Counted from the stretch's first letter, positions 11,371 through 19,310 are shown. The stretch is DNA of 64,000 nt from Stenotrophomonas sp. ASS1 (GCF_004346925.1 NZ_CP031167.1:3120001-3184000), one strand, 5' to 3'. The notes: a model not told the origin generated them from the sequence alone. Translations and numbers: made by a program.

Positions 11371-11401
11371 TGGAAACCGCCCTCGGACAAAACTTCTAGG
11401 A

Positions 11402-12157
11402 TTAGTTCGCGGCCGCCGCCCGTGCGATGGCCAGGAAGTCCGCGGCCACCAGGGAGGCGCCGCCGACCAGCCCACCATCGACATCCGGCTGCGCGAACAG
11501 TTCCCCGGCATTGTCGGGCTTCACGCTACCGCCGTAAACAATGGGCAGTGAATCAGCGATTCTAGCATCGATACGCGCGACTTCGCCACGGATGAACGCG
11601 TGCACCTGCTGCGCCTGCTCCTTGGTAGCGGTACGGCCGGTACCGATGGCCCAGACCGGCTCGTAGGCGACCACGGCCTTGGCGAAACCGGCCGCGCCGA
11701 CCAGCTCCAGCACCGGCGCCAGCTGGCCGGCGATGACCGCTTCGGTCTGCCCGGCCTCGCGCTGCTCCAGGGTCTCGCCCACGCACAGCACCGGCACCAG
11801 GCCGGCGTGCTGGGCGGCGGCGAACTTGCGCGCGACCAGCTCGCTGCTTTCGTGGTGGTACTGGCGGCGCTCGGAATGGCCGACCAGGCCATAGCGGGCG
11901 CCGACCTCGACCAGCATGGCCGCGCAGACCTCGCCGGTGTAGGCGCCCTTCTCGTTGCTGCTCACGTCCTGCGCGCCAAAGGCCAGGCCGGTCTCGCCGA
12001 AGTCCTCGACCAGCTCCCCGAGGTAGGGCAGCGGCGGCAGGATCACCACGTCCACCCCCTCCAGCGGCAGCCCGGCGGCGACCTGCCCCAGCAGTTCATT
12101 GGCGAATTGACGGCTGCCATGCAGCTTCCAGTTTCCGGCGACGATCTTGCGGCGCAT
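11402..12157 (-). CDS. tpiA: Triosephosphate isomerase
   Basis: Interconverts dihydroxyacetone phosphate and glyceraldehyde 3-phosphate in the cytosol (251 aa, usual length). N-terminal GNWKLHG carries the substrate Asn and Lys; VGHSERR holds the electrophilic His; VAYEPVWAIGTG has the catalytic Glu and the flexible loop; YGGSVKPDN binds phosphate. The start MRRKIVAGNWK at 12157 is the only sensible one. It heads the tpiA-secG-tRNA-nuo unit, immediately downstream of a repeat-rich gap. Confidence 0.97.
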   Translation of the reverse strand: MRRKIVAGNWKLHGSRQFANELLGQVAAGLPLEGVDVVILPPLPYLGELVEDFGETGLAFGAQDVSSNEKGAYTGEVCAAMLVEVGARYGLVGHSERRQYHHESSELVARKFAAAQHAGLVPVLCVGETLEQREAGQTEAVIAGQLAPVLELVGAAGFAKAVVAYEPVWAIGTGRTATKEQAQQVHAFIRGEVARIDARIADSLPIVYGGSVKPDNAGELFAQPDVDGGLVGGASLVAADFLAIARAAAAN

Positions 12158-12333
12158 GAGCGGGTGGCTCCCGTGTGAAGTCAGCCGGTCATGATACCCG
12201 TTACGGCAAAAATCCGTTTCCGTGTAAGCGGTTACATGGATTTTCAGCGAACGGCGCAGCCCCTCGTGGCGGGGCGGGGTTGGTTGGTCGCAGAGAGCCC
12301 GGCTGGGTTTTGGGGGACTGGCCGGGCGGGTGA

Positions 12334-12409
12334 GGATGGCGGGGGACGCCGTAAACCCGTCCCTGGGGGCTTGGCCGCGGCATCCATGCCGCGGACACCC
12401 CCGCCATCC
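12334..12409. repeat. Palindromic repeat unit, copy A
   Basis: 76 bp that begins GGATGGCGGGGG and ends CCCCCGCCATCC, so the ends pair. The centre is a second palindrome, CCGCGGCATCCATGCCGCGG. The whole unit is repeated as its reverse complement at 12654-12726 with one substitution and three single-base length differences. The unit is extended by an outer arm pair, CGGGCGGGTG and CACCCGCCCG. It is likely a dispersed small palindromic element of this genus. Confidence 0.8.
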
Positions 12410-12504
12410 CCACCCGCCCGACCTCTGACACATTCCGGCGGTTCCGCCCGCCACGGAAAGAAATAAGAAGATCAAAAGCAAAAGCGGCATTGCGGGTAGC
12501 TGCC

Positions 12505-12545
12505 GGGGTCAGATCCCTTTTCCTGCGGAAAAGGGATCTGACCCC
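12505..12545. repeat. 41-bp perfect hairpin palindrome
   Basis: Two 19-bp arms (GGGGTCAGATCCCTTTTCC and its complement) enclose a TGC loop. A related but imperfect hairpin lies before greB at 41940-41977 with the same plan (GGGGTC, then CCTTTCC, a short loop, then GGAAAGG). There is no T-tract, so it is more likely a dispersed REP-like element than a terminator. Confidence 0.8.
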
Positions 12546-12568
12546 TACCCCGCACCCATGGCGTGGAT

Positions 12569-12598
12569 CTACCGTGTCGACCAAGGTCGACACCTACC
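12569..12598. repeat. GTCGAC-containing palindrome
   Basis: GTGTCGACC and GGTCGACAC flank an AA spacer (12574-12593), with CTAC/GTAG-like bases at the outer edge. It resembles the GTAG-type palindromes found elsewhere in this window but is a single copy here. Confidence 0.5.
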
Positions 12599-12653
12599 GG
12601 AAATCGCGATTTACCCACCGTCACCGGGAAACTGTCGAAGGCGGGGAGGTGTC

Positions 12654-12726
12654 GGATGGCGGGGTGTCCGCGGCATGGATGCCGCGGCCAAGCCCCCAGG
12701 ACGGGTTCACGGCGTCCCCGCCATCC
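12654..12726. repeat. Palindromic repeat unit, copy B (inverted)
   Basis: Reverse-complement copy of 12334-12409, 73 bp long and about 95% identical. It has its own outer arms GGCGGGGAGGTGTC and GACACCTCCCCGCC, which differ from those of copy A. The two copies face each other across about 245 bp, so the region could also form one large stem. Confidence 0.8.
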
Positions 12727-12764
12727 GACACCTCCCCGCCTCCCCACGGAACATCCCAGAGCCG

Positions 12765-12788
12765 CTTTGGCTTTGGCTTTGGCTTTGG
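12765..12788. repeat. Four tandem CTTTGG hexamers
   Basis: Four exact CTTTGG units in a row in non-coding sequence close to the left end of the insertion sequence. Simple sequence repeat with no evident function; the unit number may vary between strains. Confidence 0.85.
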
Positions 12789-12866
12789 CCTCTGCGGGTG
12801 CAGGGCGCAGCCCTGTGACTCGTCCTGCCATAGGTTGACACCGATGGGTGGATGGTCCGGCCGCCG

Positions 12867-13958
12867 TCAGGCGGCCAAAGACGCCCGATGCATCGCATCG
12901 GGCGTCTGCATTTTAAGGGACAGGTGGGGGCGCTCAGCGTTGTAGATGTCTACGGCCTCAGCCACCATCTGGCGGGCTTGCCCCAGGTCCCGTGGGCGAT
13001 GAAGCAGGAACTCGCACTTGAGGATCCCGTTGACTCGCTCTGCCAGAGCGTTCTGATAGCAGTCGTAGCCGTCGGTCATCGAGCAGGTCAGGCCGTGCCG
13101 CGCATGGATCTTCTGGTAGTAATCCGAGCAGTACTGGATTCCACGATCAGAGTGATGGATCAGCTTCTGCGATGTCTTTCTCCCTTTCAGCGCCATCTCC
13201 AGCGCCTGAGCTACCTGCTCTGTCTGTAGCGTTTCATGCACGCTCCAGCCCACGATCTTGCGCGACCAGGCATCGGTGACCAGGCTCAGATACACGAACT
13301 TCCCCTGCGTCGGCAGATAGGTGATGTCCGCCACCCACACCTGCTCGCTACCGGTTGGTATTACGCATCCTTGGCCAGGTTTGAGCAGATTCGGATGCCT
13401 GCGAAAGCGATGATGGCTGTCGGTAGTCTTGTGATAAGCCCGACGTTTCGGTACCAGCAGGCGCGCTTCCCGAAGTACGTCAAACAACCGGTCACGTCCC
13501 ATGGTGATTCCCGCCGCCTGCAGCTTCGGTCCGATCAAATGGTGCAACTTGCGCGTCCCGATCCGTGGCTGCCGCACGCGGCAATCGCTCACCAGCGCCA
13601 GTGCTTTGGTCTCGCTGGCGCGTCGTCGTTGATGCCGGCACCCCGCTTGATAGAACGCCTGTCGACTGATGCCGAAATGGCGGCAAGCCCTTGCCACGCT
13701 TACGCCTTTGAGGCGCCCTTGCGTGAGGACTTGCCTGAAGGCTTTTTTACGATGCGCACCCCGTAATCCTCTTTGAGGACATCCACGATGGCTTCGAAAA
13801 GCTGTGCTTTCTCGTTGGCCTCCCGCAACTGGACCTGCAGGGCCTTGATCTGTTGTTCCGGCGTCAGCGGCGTGGCCGGTCCACTTTTGGGAGAAGTCGT
13901 CATGGGGGCAGATGATGCACCACCTGACCAATCTTGCCGACCATGGCGGCGAAGCCAC
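12867..13958 (-). CDS. IS3-family transposase OrfB (DDE catalytic part)
   Basis: Encodes the catalytic half of the transposase. It is produced mainly as an OrfA-B fusion by a -1 frameshift at 13742-13748, giving a predicted fusion of about 411 aa. After an HTH-like segment (CRHFGISRQAFYQ), the rve/DDE domain shows the first Asp in WVADITYLP, the second in IHHSDRGIQY and the Glu in NALAERVNGILK with the K/R seven residues on. The residues before the slip site are out of the biological product, so the true OrfB portion is 12867-13742 (291 codons). No internal stop or deletion was seen. Confidence 0.93.
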   Translation of the reverse strand: MASPPWSARLVRWCIICPHDDFSQKWTGHAADAGTTDQGPAGPVAGGQRESTAFRSHRGCPQRGLRGAHRKKAFRQVLTQGRLKGVSVARACRHFGISRQAFYQAGCRHQRRRASETKALALVSDCRVRQPRIGTRKLHHLIGPKLQAAGITMGRDRLFDVLREARLLVPKRRAYHKTTDSHHRFRRHPNLLKPGQGCVIPTGSEQVWVADITYLPTQGKFVYLSLVTDAWSRKIVGWSVHETLQTEQVAQALEMALKGRKTSQKLIHHSDRGIQYCSDYYQKIHARHGLTCSMTDGYDCYQNALAERVNGILKCEFLLHRPRDLGQARQMVAEAVDIYNAERPHLSLKMQTPDAMHRASLAA

Positions 13959-14101
13959 TTCAGAACCGTGCTGCTACCTTGGATACCGTATCGCTCCTGA
14001 GCCTTCTTATAGGTCAGTTCTCCACGCTCGACCTGATCGACCACGGACAACTTGATGGCCAGCGAGTAATCCCGCTGACTGCGCCTGATTGTTGATTTCA
14101 T
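13700..14101 (-). CDS. IS3-family transposase OrfA (HTH, leucine-zipper part)
   Basis: 133-aa DNA-binding protein of the insertion sequence. The N-terminal helix-turn-helix spans roughly residues 12-55 (the segment YKKAQERYGIQGSSTVLKWL). It is followed by a coiled-coil stretch (LTPEQQIKALQVQLREANEK), which in IS3 elements mediates multimerisation. It overlaps orfB, which lies in the -1 frame relative to it. Confidence 0.9.
   Translation of the reverse strand: MKSTIRRSQRDYSLAIKLSVVDQVERGELTYKKAQERYGIQGSSTVLKWLRRHGRQDWSGGASSAPMTTSPKSGPATPLTPEQQIKALQVQLREANEKAQLFEAIVDVLKEDYGVRIVKKPSGKSSRKGASKA
13742..13748 (-). other. Programmed -1 frameshift site A AAA AAG
   Basis: Reading the minus strand, orfA contains GTA AAA AAG, that is the slippery heptamer A-AAA-AAG in the correct phase. 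Slipping back one base enters the orfB frame and continues AFRQVLTQG. This is the standard IS3-family mechanism for making the OrfAB transposase. Confidence 0.88.
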
Positions 14102-14162
14102 TGAACATTCCTTTTCCAGAGGGAAAAGGTGTCAACCCAATTCAGGACGGGTCACTGCAAAG

Positions 14163-14187
14163 AAAAAGGCCGCCTTTCGGCGGCCTC
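14163..14187 (-). terminator. Rho-independent terminator of the 2OG oxygenase gene
   Basis: On the minus strand AGGCCGCC and GGCGGCCT pair over a 4-nt loop and are followed by five Ts. It lies just downstream of the stop at 14196 and only a few bases from the right end of the insertion sequence. Confidence 0.85.
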
Positions 14188-14195
14188 ACTTCTCA

Positions 14196-15131
14196 TTACT
14201 TCAGCTTGATCTCGCGCAGGCGTTCCTCGAGGAAGCCGTGGGCGGTGATCGCCTCCGGGTACCGGCTCGGGTTCTCCGGGGTGATGCAGGACGGCAGCAC
14301 GTCGATCAGATAGTCCGGGTTCGGGTGCAGGAAGAACGGCACCGAGTAGCGCGGCTGGCGGGCCAGCTCGCCCGGGGGGTTGACCACGCGGTGGATGGTC
14401 GACGGATACACGTGGTTGGTCAGGCGCTGCAGCATGTCGCCGATGTTGACCACGATGGTGTCCGCGTCCGAGGTGAACGGCACCCACTCGCCCTCGTGCG
14501 ACTGCACTTCCAGGCCCGCGGCGCTGGCGCCGACCAGCAGGGTGATGAAGTTGATGTCGCCATGCGCGCCGGCGCGCACGTTCGGGATGTCGTCGGTGGT
14601 GATCGGCGGGTAGTGGATCGGGCGCAGGATCGAGTTGCCGAAGTTGGTCTTGTCGGCGAAGAAGTCTTCCGGCAGGCCGATGTGCAGGGCCAGCGCCGAC
14701 AGTACGCGCGAACCCAGGTTGTCCAGCGCCTGGTACAGGCCGTAACCGCGCTCGCGGAAGCCCTCGACCTCGGTCGGCCACAGGTTCGGCGCCATCACGT
14801 CGCGGTACTTGGAGTCGTCGGCGATCTCGCGACCGATGTGCCAGAACTCCTTCAGGTCGAAATGCTTGGAGCCCTTGGCGGTCTCCACGCCGAACGGGGT
14901 GTAGCCGCGGGCGCCGCCGCTGCCGGCCACGTGGTACTTGCGCTTGACCTCCTCCGGCAGGGCGAAGAAGGCCTTGAAGGCATCGTAGGCCGCGTCGATG
15001 TCGGCCTGCGGGATGCCGTGGTTGCGGATGCCCGCGAATCCCCATTGGCGGTAGGCGGCGCCCAGCTCGGCCACGAAGGCCTCGCGGTCGCTGTCGAAAC
15101 GGGTGATGTCGAGGGTGGGGATCTGGCTCAC
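14196..15131 (-). CDS. Isopenicillin-N-synthase-like 2-oxoglutarate/Fe(II) oxygenase
   Basis: A 311-aa non-haem iron dioxygenase of the plant-type 2OG-Fe(II)/IPNS family. The N-terminal DIOX_N domain covers about residues 5-110. The double-stranded beta-helix core has the iron ligands in AHGDINFITLL (HxD) and STIHRVVNPPG (distal His), and RYSVPFF supplies the Arg-x-Ser that binds 2-oxoglutarate. The start is taken as GTG at 15131 with AGGAA just upstream; a longer frame exists but lacks family similarity. The substrate cannot be told from sequence. It is a single gene with its own terminator. Confidence 0.88.
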   Translation of the reverse strand: MSQIPTLDITRFDSDREAFVAELGAAYRQWGFAGIRNHGIPQADIDAAYDAFKAFFALPEEVKRKYHVAGSGGARGYTPFGVETAKGSKHFDLKEFWHIGREIADDSKYRDVMAPNLWPTEVEGFRERGYGLYQALDNLGSRVLSALALHIGLPEDFFADKTNFGNSILRPIHYPPITTDDIPNVRAGAHGDINFITLLVGASAAGLEVQSHEGEWVPFTSDADTIVVNIGDMLQRLTNHVYPSTIHRVVNPPGELARQPRYSVPFFLHPNPDYLIDVLPSCITPENPSRYPEAITAHGFLEERLREIKLK

Positions 15132-15326
15132 AGCGGTTCCTGGCTTGTCGTTGGGTCTGGAAGGGCCAGCGCATTCATGGCCCACCTGAACATTGTGACA
15201 GATCGCCCGGGGGACGCCACTCGATACGAAGAAACAAACCGATACAATGCGCAACCCGCGCGCGGATTAACGATTCCGTCACAACCGGGACTCCCGCCCC
15301 TGTTCCACCTGCCGCCTCCGTCCTTC

Positions 15327-17213
15327 ATGCGCCCTGCTGCTCCTTCTGCCAACACCTCCCTGCCCTCCGGCCCGGCACGTCACTGGCGCCGATTGGCCTG
15401 GTGGTCGCTGTTCGTGGCCGGCAACGCGCTGCTGGCGATGGCGATCACGCTCGGCAACGTACCGCTGGCCGACAACCCCGGTGGCGCAATCGGCCTGGTT
15501 TACCTGTCCGTCGCTCTGCCGGGGCATCTGCTCGCCTTCGGCGCCCTCGCAGGCCTGCTGCCGCTGCTGCTGGGCCTGTGGCCGCGCAGCGCGCGCACGC
15601 TGAGCATCAGCGCCGTGCTGCTGCAGGGCCTGTGGCTGTGCCTGCTGCTGGTTGATGCGAAGGTTTTCACTCTGTATCGGTTCCACCTCAATGCCATGGT
15701 AGTGAACATGGTGTTCGGCGGCGCGCTGCAGGACCAGGTCGCGTTGTCCTGGAAAACCTGGCTGCAGGCCGGACTGCTGGTCGCCGCCATCTTCGCCGCC
15801 GAAGGCCTGCTGGCCTGGGCATGCTGGAAGCTGTTGCCCGCCCTGCCCCGCCGCCGCCGGGTCCTGCAGGCCTGGGCGGTGGTCGCTCTGCTGATGGGGG
15901 GGGGCCAGGTCGCCACCGCCTACTACGATGCCCGCGGCGACCGCGACGTCATCGCGCAGTGGAACTACCTGCCCTGGGCGCAGCCGATCACCGCCAAGAG
16001 CTTCATGCGCAAACTGGGCGTTGTCAGCGAACAGCAGGCTGGCCTGCCTGACCCGCGCCATGCGCAGCTGCTGTATCCGCTGCAGCCCCTGCGCTGCCAG
16101 AACCCGCATCGGCCGAATGTGCTGATGGTGGTGCTGGAGTCGCTGCGCCAGGACGCCATGACGCCGCAGCTGATGCCCAATACGACGGCACTGGCACAGG
16201 CTTCGCGCGTGTACGACCAGCATTTCAGCACCGGCAATGCCACCCGCTACGGCCTGTTCGGCCTGCTCTACGGCCTGCCCGGCGGCTACTGGCAGAGCAT
16301 GCTGGACGAACAGCGCGGCTCGCAGCTGTTCCAGGTGCTGGGCCAGCAGGGCTACGACCTGCACCTGTACGGCAGCGCGCCGCTGTACAGCCCGGAGTTC
16401 GACCGCACCGCCTTCGCCGACGTACGCGACCAGCTGCACCAGGGCCCCTCCGCCCTGACGCCCGACAAGCGTGACGCAGCCATCGTCACCGCGCTGCAGA
16501 ACGACATCCGCACCAGCCAGGCCGCGCAGCACCCGTGGTTCGGCTTCGTGTTCCTCGACTCCACCCACGCCGGCTACCACCTGCCCGCCAGCTACCCGCC
16601 GGTGGCCACGCCGATGGCCAAGGAGATCGACTTCCTGTCCTTTGGCCCGGACCACGACCCGACGCCGGAGCTCAACCGCTACCGCACCGCCGTGCACTAC
16701 GCCGACAGCCTGGTCGGCTCGCTGCTGGACGACCTTCGCGCACAAGGCCTGGCCGAGAACACCATCGTGCTGGTCACCGGTGACCATGCCGAAGAGTTCA
16801 ACGACCTCAAGCTGAACTACTGGGGTCACAACGGCAACTTCTCCGACTACCAGCTGCAGGTGCCGTTCGTGCTGCACTGGCCAGGCCAGCCCAGCGGCCA
16901 TGAGATGCGCACCAGTTCGCATGAGGACTGGGTGCCGACGTTGATGCGCCACGCACTGGGCTGCGAGAACGCCCTGAGCGACTTCAGTACTGGCCAGGAC
17001 CTGCTGGCCGCGCCCACCACCAGCGAACGTGCGCTGGTGGTGGAGAGCTGGTCGCAGCGCGCGGTACGCCATGGCGATGCCATCTACGTGTTCGACAAGT
17101 TCGGCAACGCCACCGCGCTCGACCGGCACTACCGTCCGCTGTCGCAGCAGGCACCGGACGCCGCCGCCATCCGCTCCGCATGGGAAGCGCTGACCCGCTT
17201 CCGCAACCGCTGA
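15327..17213 (+). CDS. YejM/PbgA-like inner-membrane sulfatase-fold protein (DUF3413)
   Basis: A 628-aa inner-membrane protein. Five transmembrane helices (about 23-43, 55-85, 92-112, 147-170, 180-198) form the DUF3413 region, followed by a periplasmic alkaline-phosphatase/sulfatase-fold domain from about 260. It resembles E. coli YejM/PbgA, the sensor that controls LPS synthesis through LapB/FtsH. Residues equivalent to the catalytic metal site of LtaS/EptA enzymes appear to be present: Glu271 (VVLESLR), Thr306 (STGNATRYG), Asp486-His487 (VTGDHAEEF), and His501 in WGHNG. It is the first gene of an operon with a glycosyltransferase 20 nt downstream and a deacetylase beyond. It could be a true phospho- or sulfo-transferase rather than a regulator. 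Confidence 0.85.
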   Translation: MRPAAPSANTSLPSGPARHWRRLAWWSLFVAGNALLAMAITLGNVPLADNPGGAIGLVYLSVALPGHLLAFGALAGLLPLLLGLWPRSARTLSISAVLLQGLWLCLLLVDAKVFTLYRFHLNAMVVNMVFGGALQDQVALSWKTWLQAGLLVAAIFAAEGLLAWACWKLLPALPRRRRVLQAWAVVALLMGGGQVATAYYDARGDRDVIAQWNYLPWAQPITAKSFMRKLGVVSEQQAGLPDPRHAQLLYPLQPLRCQNPHRPNVLMVVLESLRQDAMTPQLMPNTTALAQASRVYDQHFSTGNATRYGLFGLLYGLPGGYWQSMLDEQRGSQLFQVLGQQGYDLHLYGSAPLYSPEFDRTAFADVRDQLHQGPSALTPDKRDAAIVTALQNDIRTSQAAQHPWFGFVFLDSTHAGYHLPASYPPVATPMAKEIDFLSFGPDHDPTPELNRYRTAVHYADSLVGSLLDDLRAQGLAENTIVLVTGDHAEEFNDLKLNYWGHNGNFSDYQLQVPFVLHWPGQPSGHEMRTSSHEDWVPTLMRHALGCENALSDFSTGQDLLAAPTTSERALVVESWSQRAVRHGDAIYVFDKFGNATALDRHYRPLSQQAPDAAAIRSAWEALTRFRNR

Positions 17214-17233
17214 ACTTCAAGGACCGATCCTGC

Positions 17234-18379
17234 ATGAACCGTCCGCTGCGCATCCTGCATACCGAAGCCGCCAAGGGAATGGGCGGGCAGGAGATCTATA
17301 TCTTCCGGCACATGCAGGTGATGCGCGCGCGTGGCCATGAAGTGTCGTTGCTGTGCCAGCCCGATGCGCGCCTGGCCACACTGGCACGCGACGACGGTTT
17401 CACCGTGCATACGCTGCGCATGGGAGGCCTGGCGCGCCTGCTGCGCGGCGTGTGGTCGGTATCGCGACTGGTGCGTCGCGAACGCTATGACGTGGTCAAC
17501 ACCACCAGCCGCCGCGATGCGCTGATCGCCGCCGCCGGTGCACGCCTGGGCGGCACGCCGCTGGTGGTGCGCTCACGCCACCTGATGAGCCCGGTCAATT
17601 CGCTGCTGACCTATACCGGGCTTCCGCACCGGGTGTTGACCGTCAGCAGCTTCGTCAAGCAGCTGCTGGCCGACCGTGGCATTCCGGCCGAGCGCATCGG
17701 CATCGTGCCGCCTATCGCGGTTCCGCCGCGCTGGAGCGAGATCCGCAAGGCCGATCCCTGGCAGTGCCTGCAGGACGCGCGCGCGCAGGTGCGTGCCGAG
17801 CTCGGTTTCGGCGAACAGGACATCGTGGTCGGCTGCGTGGCGGTACTGCGCGAGCCCAAGGGCCATGCCGACCTGCTGCAGGCGATGATCCCGCTGTGCA
17901 AGGCCAACCCGGACCTGCACCTGGTGATCGTCGGTGATGGCCAGGCCGTGACGGAACGACTGCAGGCGATGTGCACCGAGCACGGCCTGCAGCGCCAGGT
18001 GCACCTGCTCGGCTACCGCGATGGAGCCTGCCGGCTGATGGCCGGCTTCGACATCTTCGCGCTGGCCTCGCACAAGGAAGCGGCCGGCACCGTGTTCCTG
18101 GAAGCGGCTTATGTGGGCGTACCGATCGTAGCCACGCGGGTGGGTGGCGTGCCGGAGATGGTGGTCGATGGCAGCAATGCGATCCTCACCCGTTTGGGAG
18201 ACAATGCCGCCCTGACAGGTGCCTTGCGCCTGCTGGTGGACGACCCGGAACGGCGGCGGCAGATGGGCCGCGCTGGCTGGGACTGGATGCACGGCGCGCA
18301 CCGCTTCACGCCGGACGGCCACGGTGAAGCCACCGAACACTACTACCACCAGTGGCTGAAGGAGCTGGGACATGGCTGA
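17234..18379 (+). CDS. GT4-family glycosyltransferase
   Basis: A 381-aa GT-B fold retaining glycosyltransferase, probably cytosolic and membrane-associated. The N-terminal acceptor domain has the glycine-rich loop KGMGGQEIYIF. The C-terminal nucleotide-sugar domain carries VGCVAVLREPKGHADLL, HLVIVGDG and the EX7E motif in KEAAGTVFLEAAYVGVPIVA. The donor and acceptor are not readable. It begins 20 nt after the YejM-like gene and ends 8 nt inside the deacetylase gene, so the three are very likely one transcript. The context suggests assembly or decoration of an LPS or other envelope glycolipid. Confidence 0.9.
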   Translation: MNRPLRILHTEAAKGMGGQEIYIFRHMQVMRARGHEVSLLCQPDARLATLARDDGFTVHTLRMGGLARLLRGVWSVSRLVRRERYDVVNTTSRRDALIAAAGARLGGTPLVVRSRHLMSPVNSLLTYTGLPHRVLTVSSFVKQLLADRGIPAERIGIVPPIAVPPRWSEIRKADPWQCLQDARAQVRAELGFGEQDIVVGCVAVLREPKGHADLLQAMIPLCKANPDLHLVIVGDGQAVTERLQAMCTEHGLQRQVHLLGYRDGACRLMAGFDIFALASHKEAAGTVFLEAAYVGVPIVATRVGGVPEMVVDGSNAILTRLGDNAALTGALRLLVDDPERRRQMGRAGWDWMHGAHRFTPDGHGEATEHYYHQWLKELGHG

Positions 18380-19229
18380 TGCGCGAACCGTTCCGGTGCT
18401 GATGCACCACCATGTCAGCCCCTCGCCGGGCATGATCACCGTGTCGCCGGAAAACTTCGAAAGCCAGATCGCGTGGCTGGCAGGCAATGGCTGGACCTCA
18501 CTGACGCTGGAGCAGTACGCCGGCTTCCTGGCCGGCAAGCCGGTGCCGCGCAAGTCGATCGTCATCACCTTCGACGATGGCTACCTGGACAACTGGGTGT
18601 ATGCCCATCCGATCCTGCAGAAGTACGGCATGCATGCCGTGGTGTTCGTGGTCACCGGCTGGATGGGCGAAGGCCCGGAACGTCCGCATGCCGGCATTGC
18701 CGGAGCGACGCTGCCGTCGACGCCGGACCATCGCGGCTGCGAAGCGGCGATCTACGAGCAGGACCGCAGTGACGATGTGATGATGCGCTGGAGCGAAGCA
18801 CGTGCGGCCATCGCCGCCGGCACCTTCGAAGTGCATTGCCACACCCATACCCACACCCGCTGGCTGCGCCGTGACGATCTGGACCGTGCGCAGCGCCGCG
18901 CGGGCCTGAGCCGGGATCTGGCGATCTCGCGCGAAGTCCTGCAGGACAAGCTTGGCGACGTGTCCGATACCTTGTGCTGGCCGTACGGTGATTTCGACCA
19001 GGATCACATCGAAGTGGCGCGCGAGCAGGGCTTCCGCTACCTGCACACCACCCACCCGTTCGGCCGCAACGTGATCGGTGGCGACCCGGAACGCATCTAT
19101 CGTTTCGCGATCCGCAACCGCCCGGCCAACTGGCTGCGCAAGCGCATCCGCCTGAGTTACAACCCGCTGATCGCGCCGCTGTTCAATGGGTTCAAGGCAC
19201 GCCAGAAGAAGATGGTGCCGGGGCCCTGA
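18372..19229 (+). CDS. Polysaccharide deacetylase (NodB homology, CE4)
   Basis: A 285-aa CE4-type N-deacetylase domain protein with no signal peptide, so it probably acts in the cytosol or on a lipid-linked sugar at the inner face. Motif 1 is TFDDGYLDNW (the double Asp for catalysis and metal). Motif 2 is within HCHTHTHTRW (His-rich metal ligands), and LCWPYGDFD corresponds to the later arginine/proline motif region. It overlaps the upstream glycosyltransferase by 8 nt. An acidic insertion around residues 105-135 (EGPERP to SDDVMM) is longer than in minimal NodB proteins. The operon ends at the bidirectional terminator just beyond. Confidence 0.9.
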   Translation: MADARTVPVLMHHHVSPSPGMITVSPENFESQIAWLAGNGWTSLTLEQYAGFLAGKPVPRKSIVITFDDGYLDNWVYAHPILQKYGMHAVVFVVTGWMGEGPERPHAGIAGATLPSTPDHRGCEAAIYEQDRSDDVMMRWSEARAAIAAGTFEVHCHTHTHTRWLRRDDLDRAQRRAGLSRDLAISREVLQDKLGDVSDTLCWPYGDFDQDHIEVAREQGFRYLHTTHPFGRNVIGGDPERIYRFAIRNRPANWLRKRIRLSYNPLIAPLFNGFKARQKKMVPGP

Positions 19230-19255
19230 ACACGCCATCCCCCCTGGCCGCCGCA

Positions 19256-19291
19256 AAAGAAAACGCCCCGGAATTCCGGGGCGTTTTCTTT
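19256..19291. terminator. Bidirectional terminator between the deacetylase gene and glmM
   Basis: A perfect 36-bp palindrome centred on GAATTC (AAAGAAAACGCCCCGG and its complement). It has A-runs on one side and T-runs on the other, so it can stop transcription from both converging units. Confidence 0.95.
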
Positions 19292-19310
19292 GTACGGATG
19301 TGCAGTCGCC

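Larger units (their letters stand above)
12158..12815. other. Repeat-rich intergenic region between tpiA and the IS element
   Basis: No protein gene was recognised in these 658 bp. They contain two inverted copies of a 73-76 bp palindromic unit, a 41-bp hairpin palindrome, a GTCGAC-centred palindrome, four CTTTGG hexamers, and a short hairpin (12801-12815) at which the insertion sequence begins. Open frames crossing it are proline/arginine-rich and change with the repeats, so they are not taken as genes. The promoter for tpiA must lie at the left end, probably within 12158-12260. Confidence 0.75.
12816..14154 (-). mobile_element. IS3-family insertion sequence, complete (1339 bp)
   Basis: Terminal inverted repeats of 27 bp begin TGACTCGTCCTG at the left and TGACCCGTCCTG at the right (22 of 27 identical), both ending GGTTGACACC. 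The flanking trinucleotide CTG is duplicated (12813-12815 and 14155-14157), giving a 3-bp target duplication typical of part of the IS3 family. Inside are two overlapping frames, orfA and orfB, joined by a canonical slippery heptamer. Everything needed for activity appears intact. The left end abuts a small hairpin (12801-12815) and the right end stops a few bases before the terminator of the neighbouring oxygenase gene, so no gene was interrupted. Confidence 0.95.

Noticed and set aside
12191-12466. Several 80-150 codon frames across the repeat-rich gap
   Set aside because: Pro/Arg/Gly-rich, governed by repeats, with no ribosome-binding site or family.
15279-17129. 616-codon minus-strand frame opposite the YejM-like gene
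   Set aside because: Complement of a gene with clear family motifs; shadow translation only.
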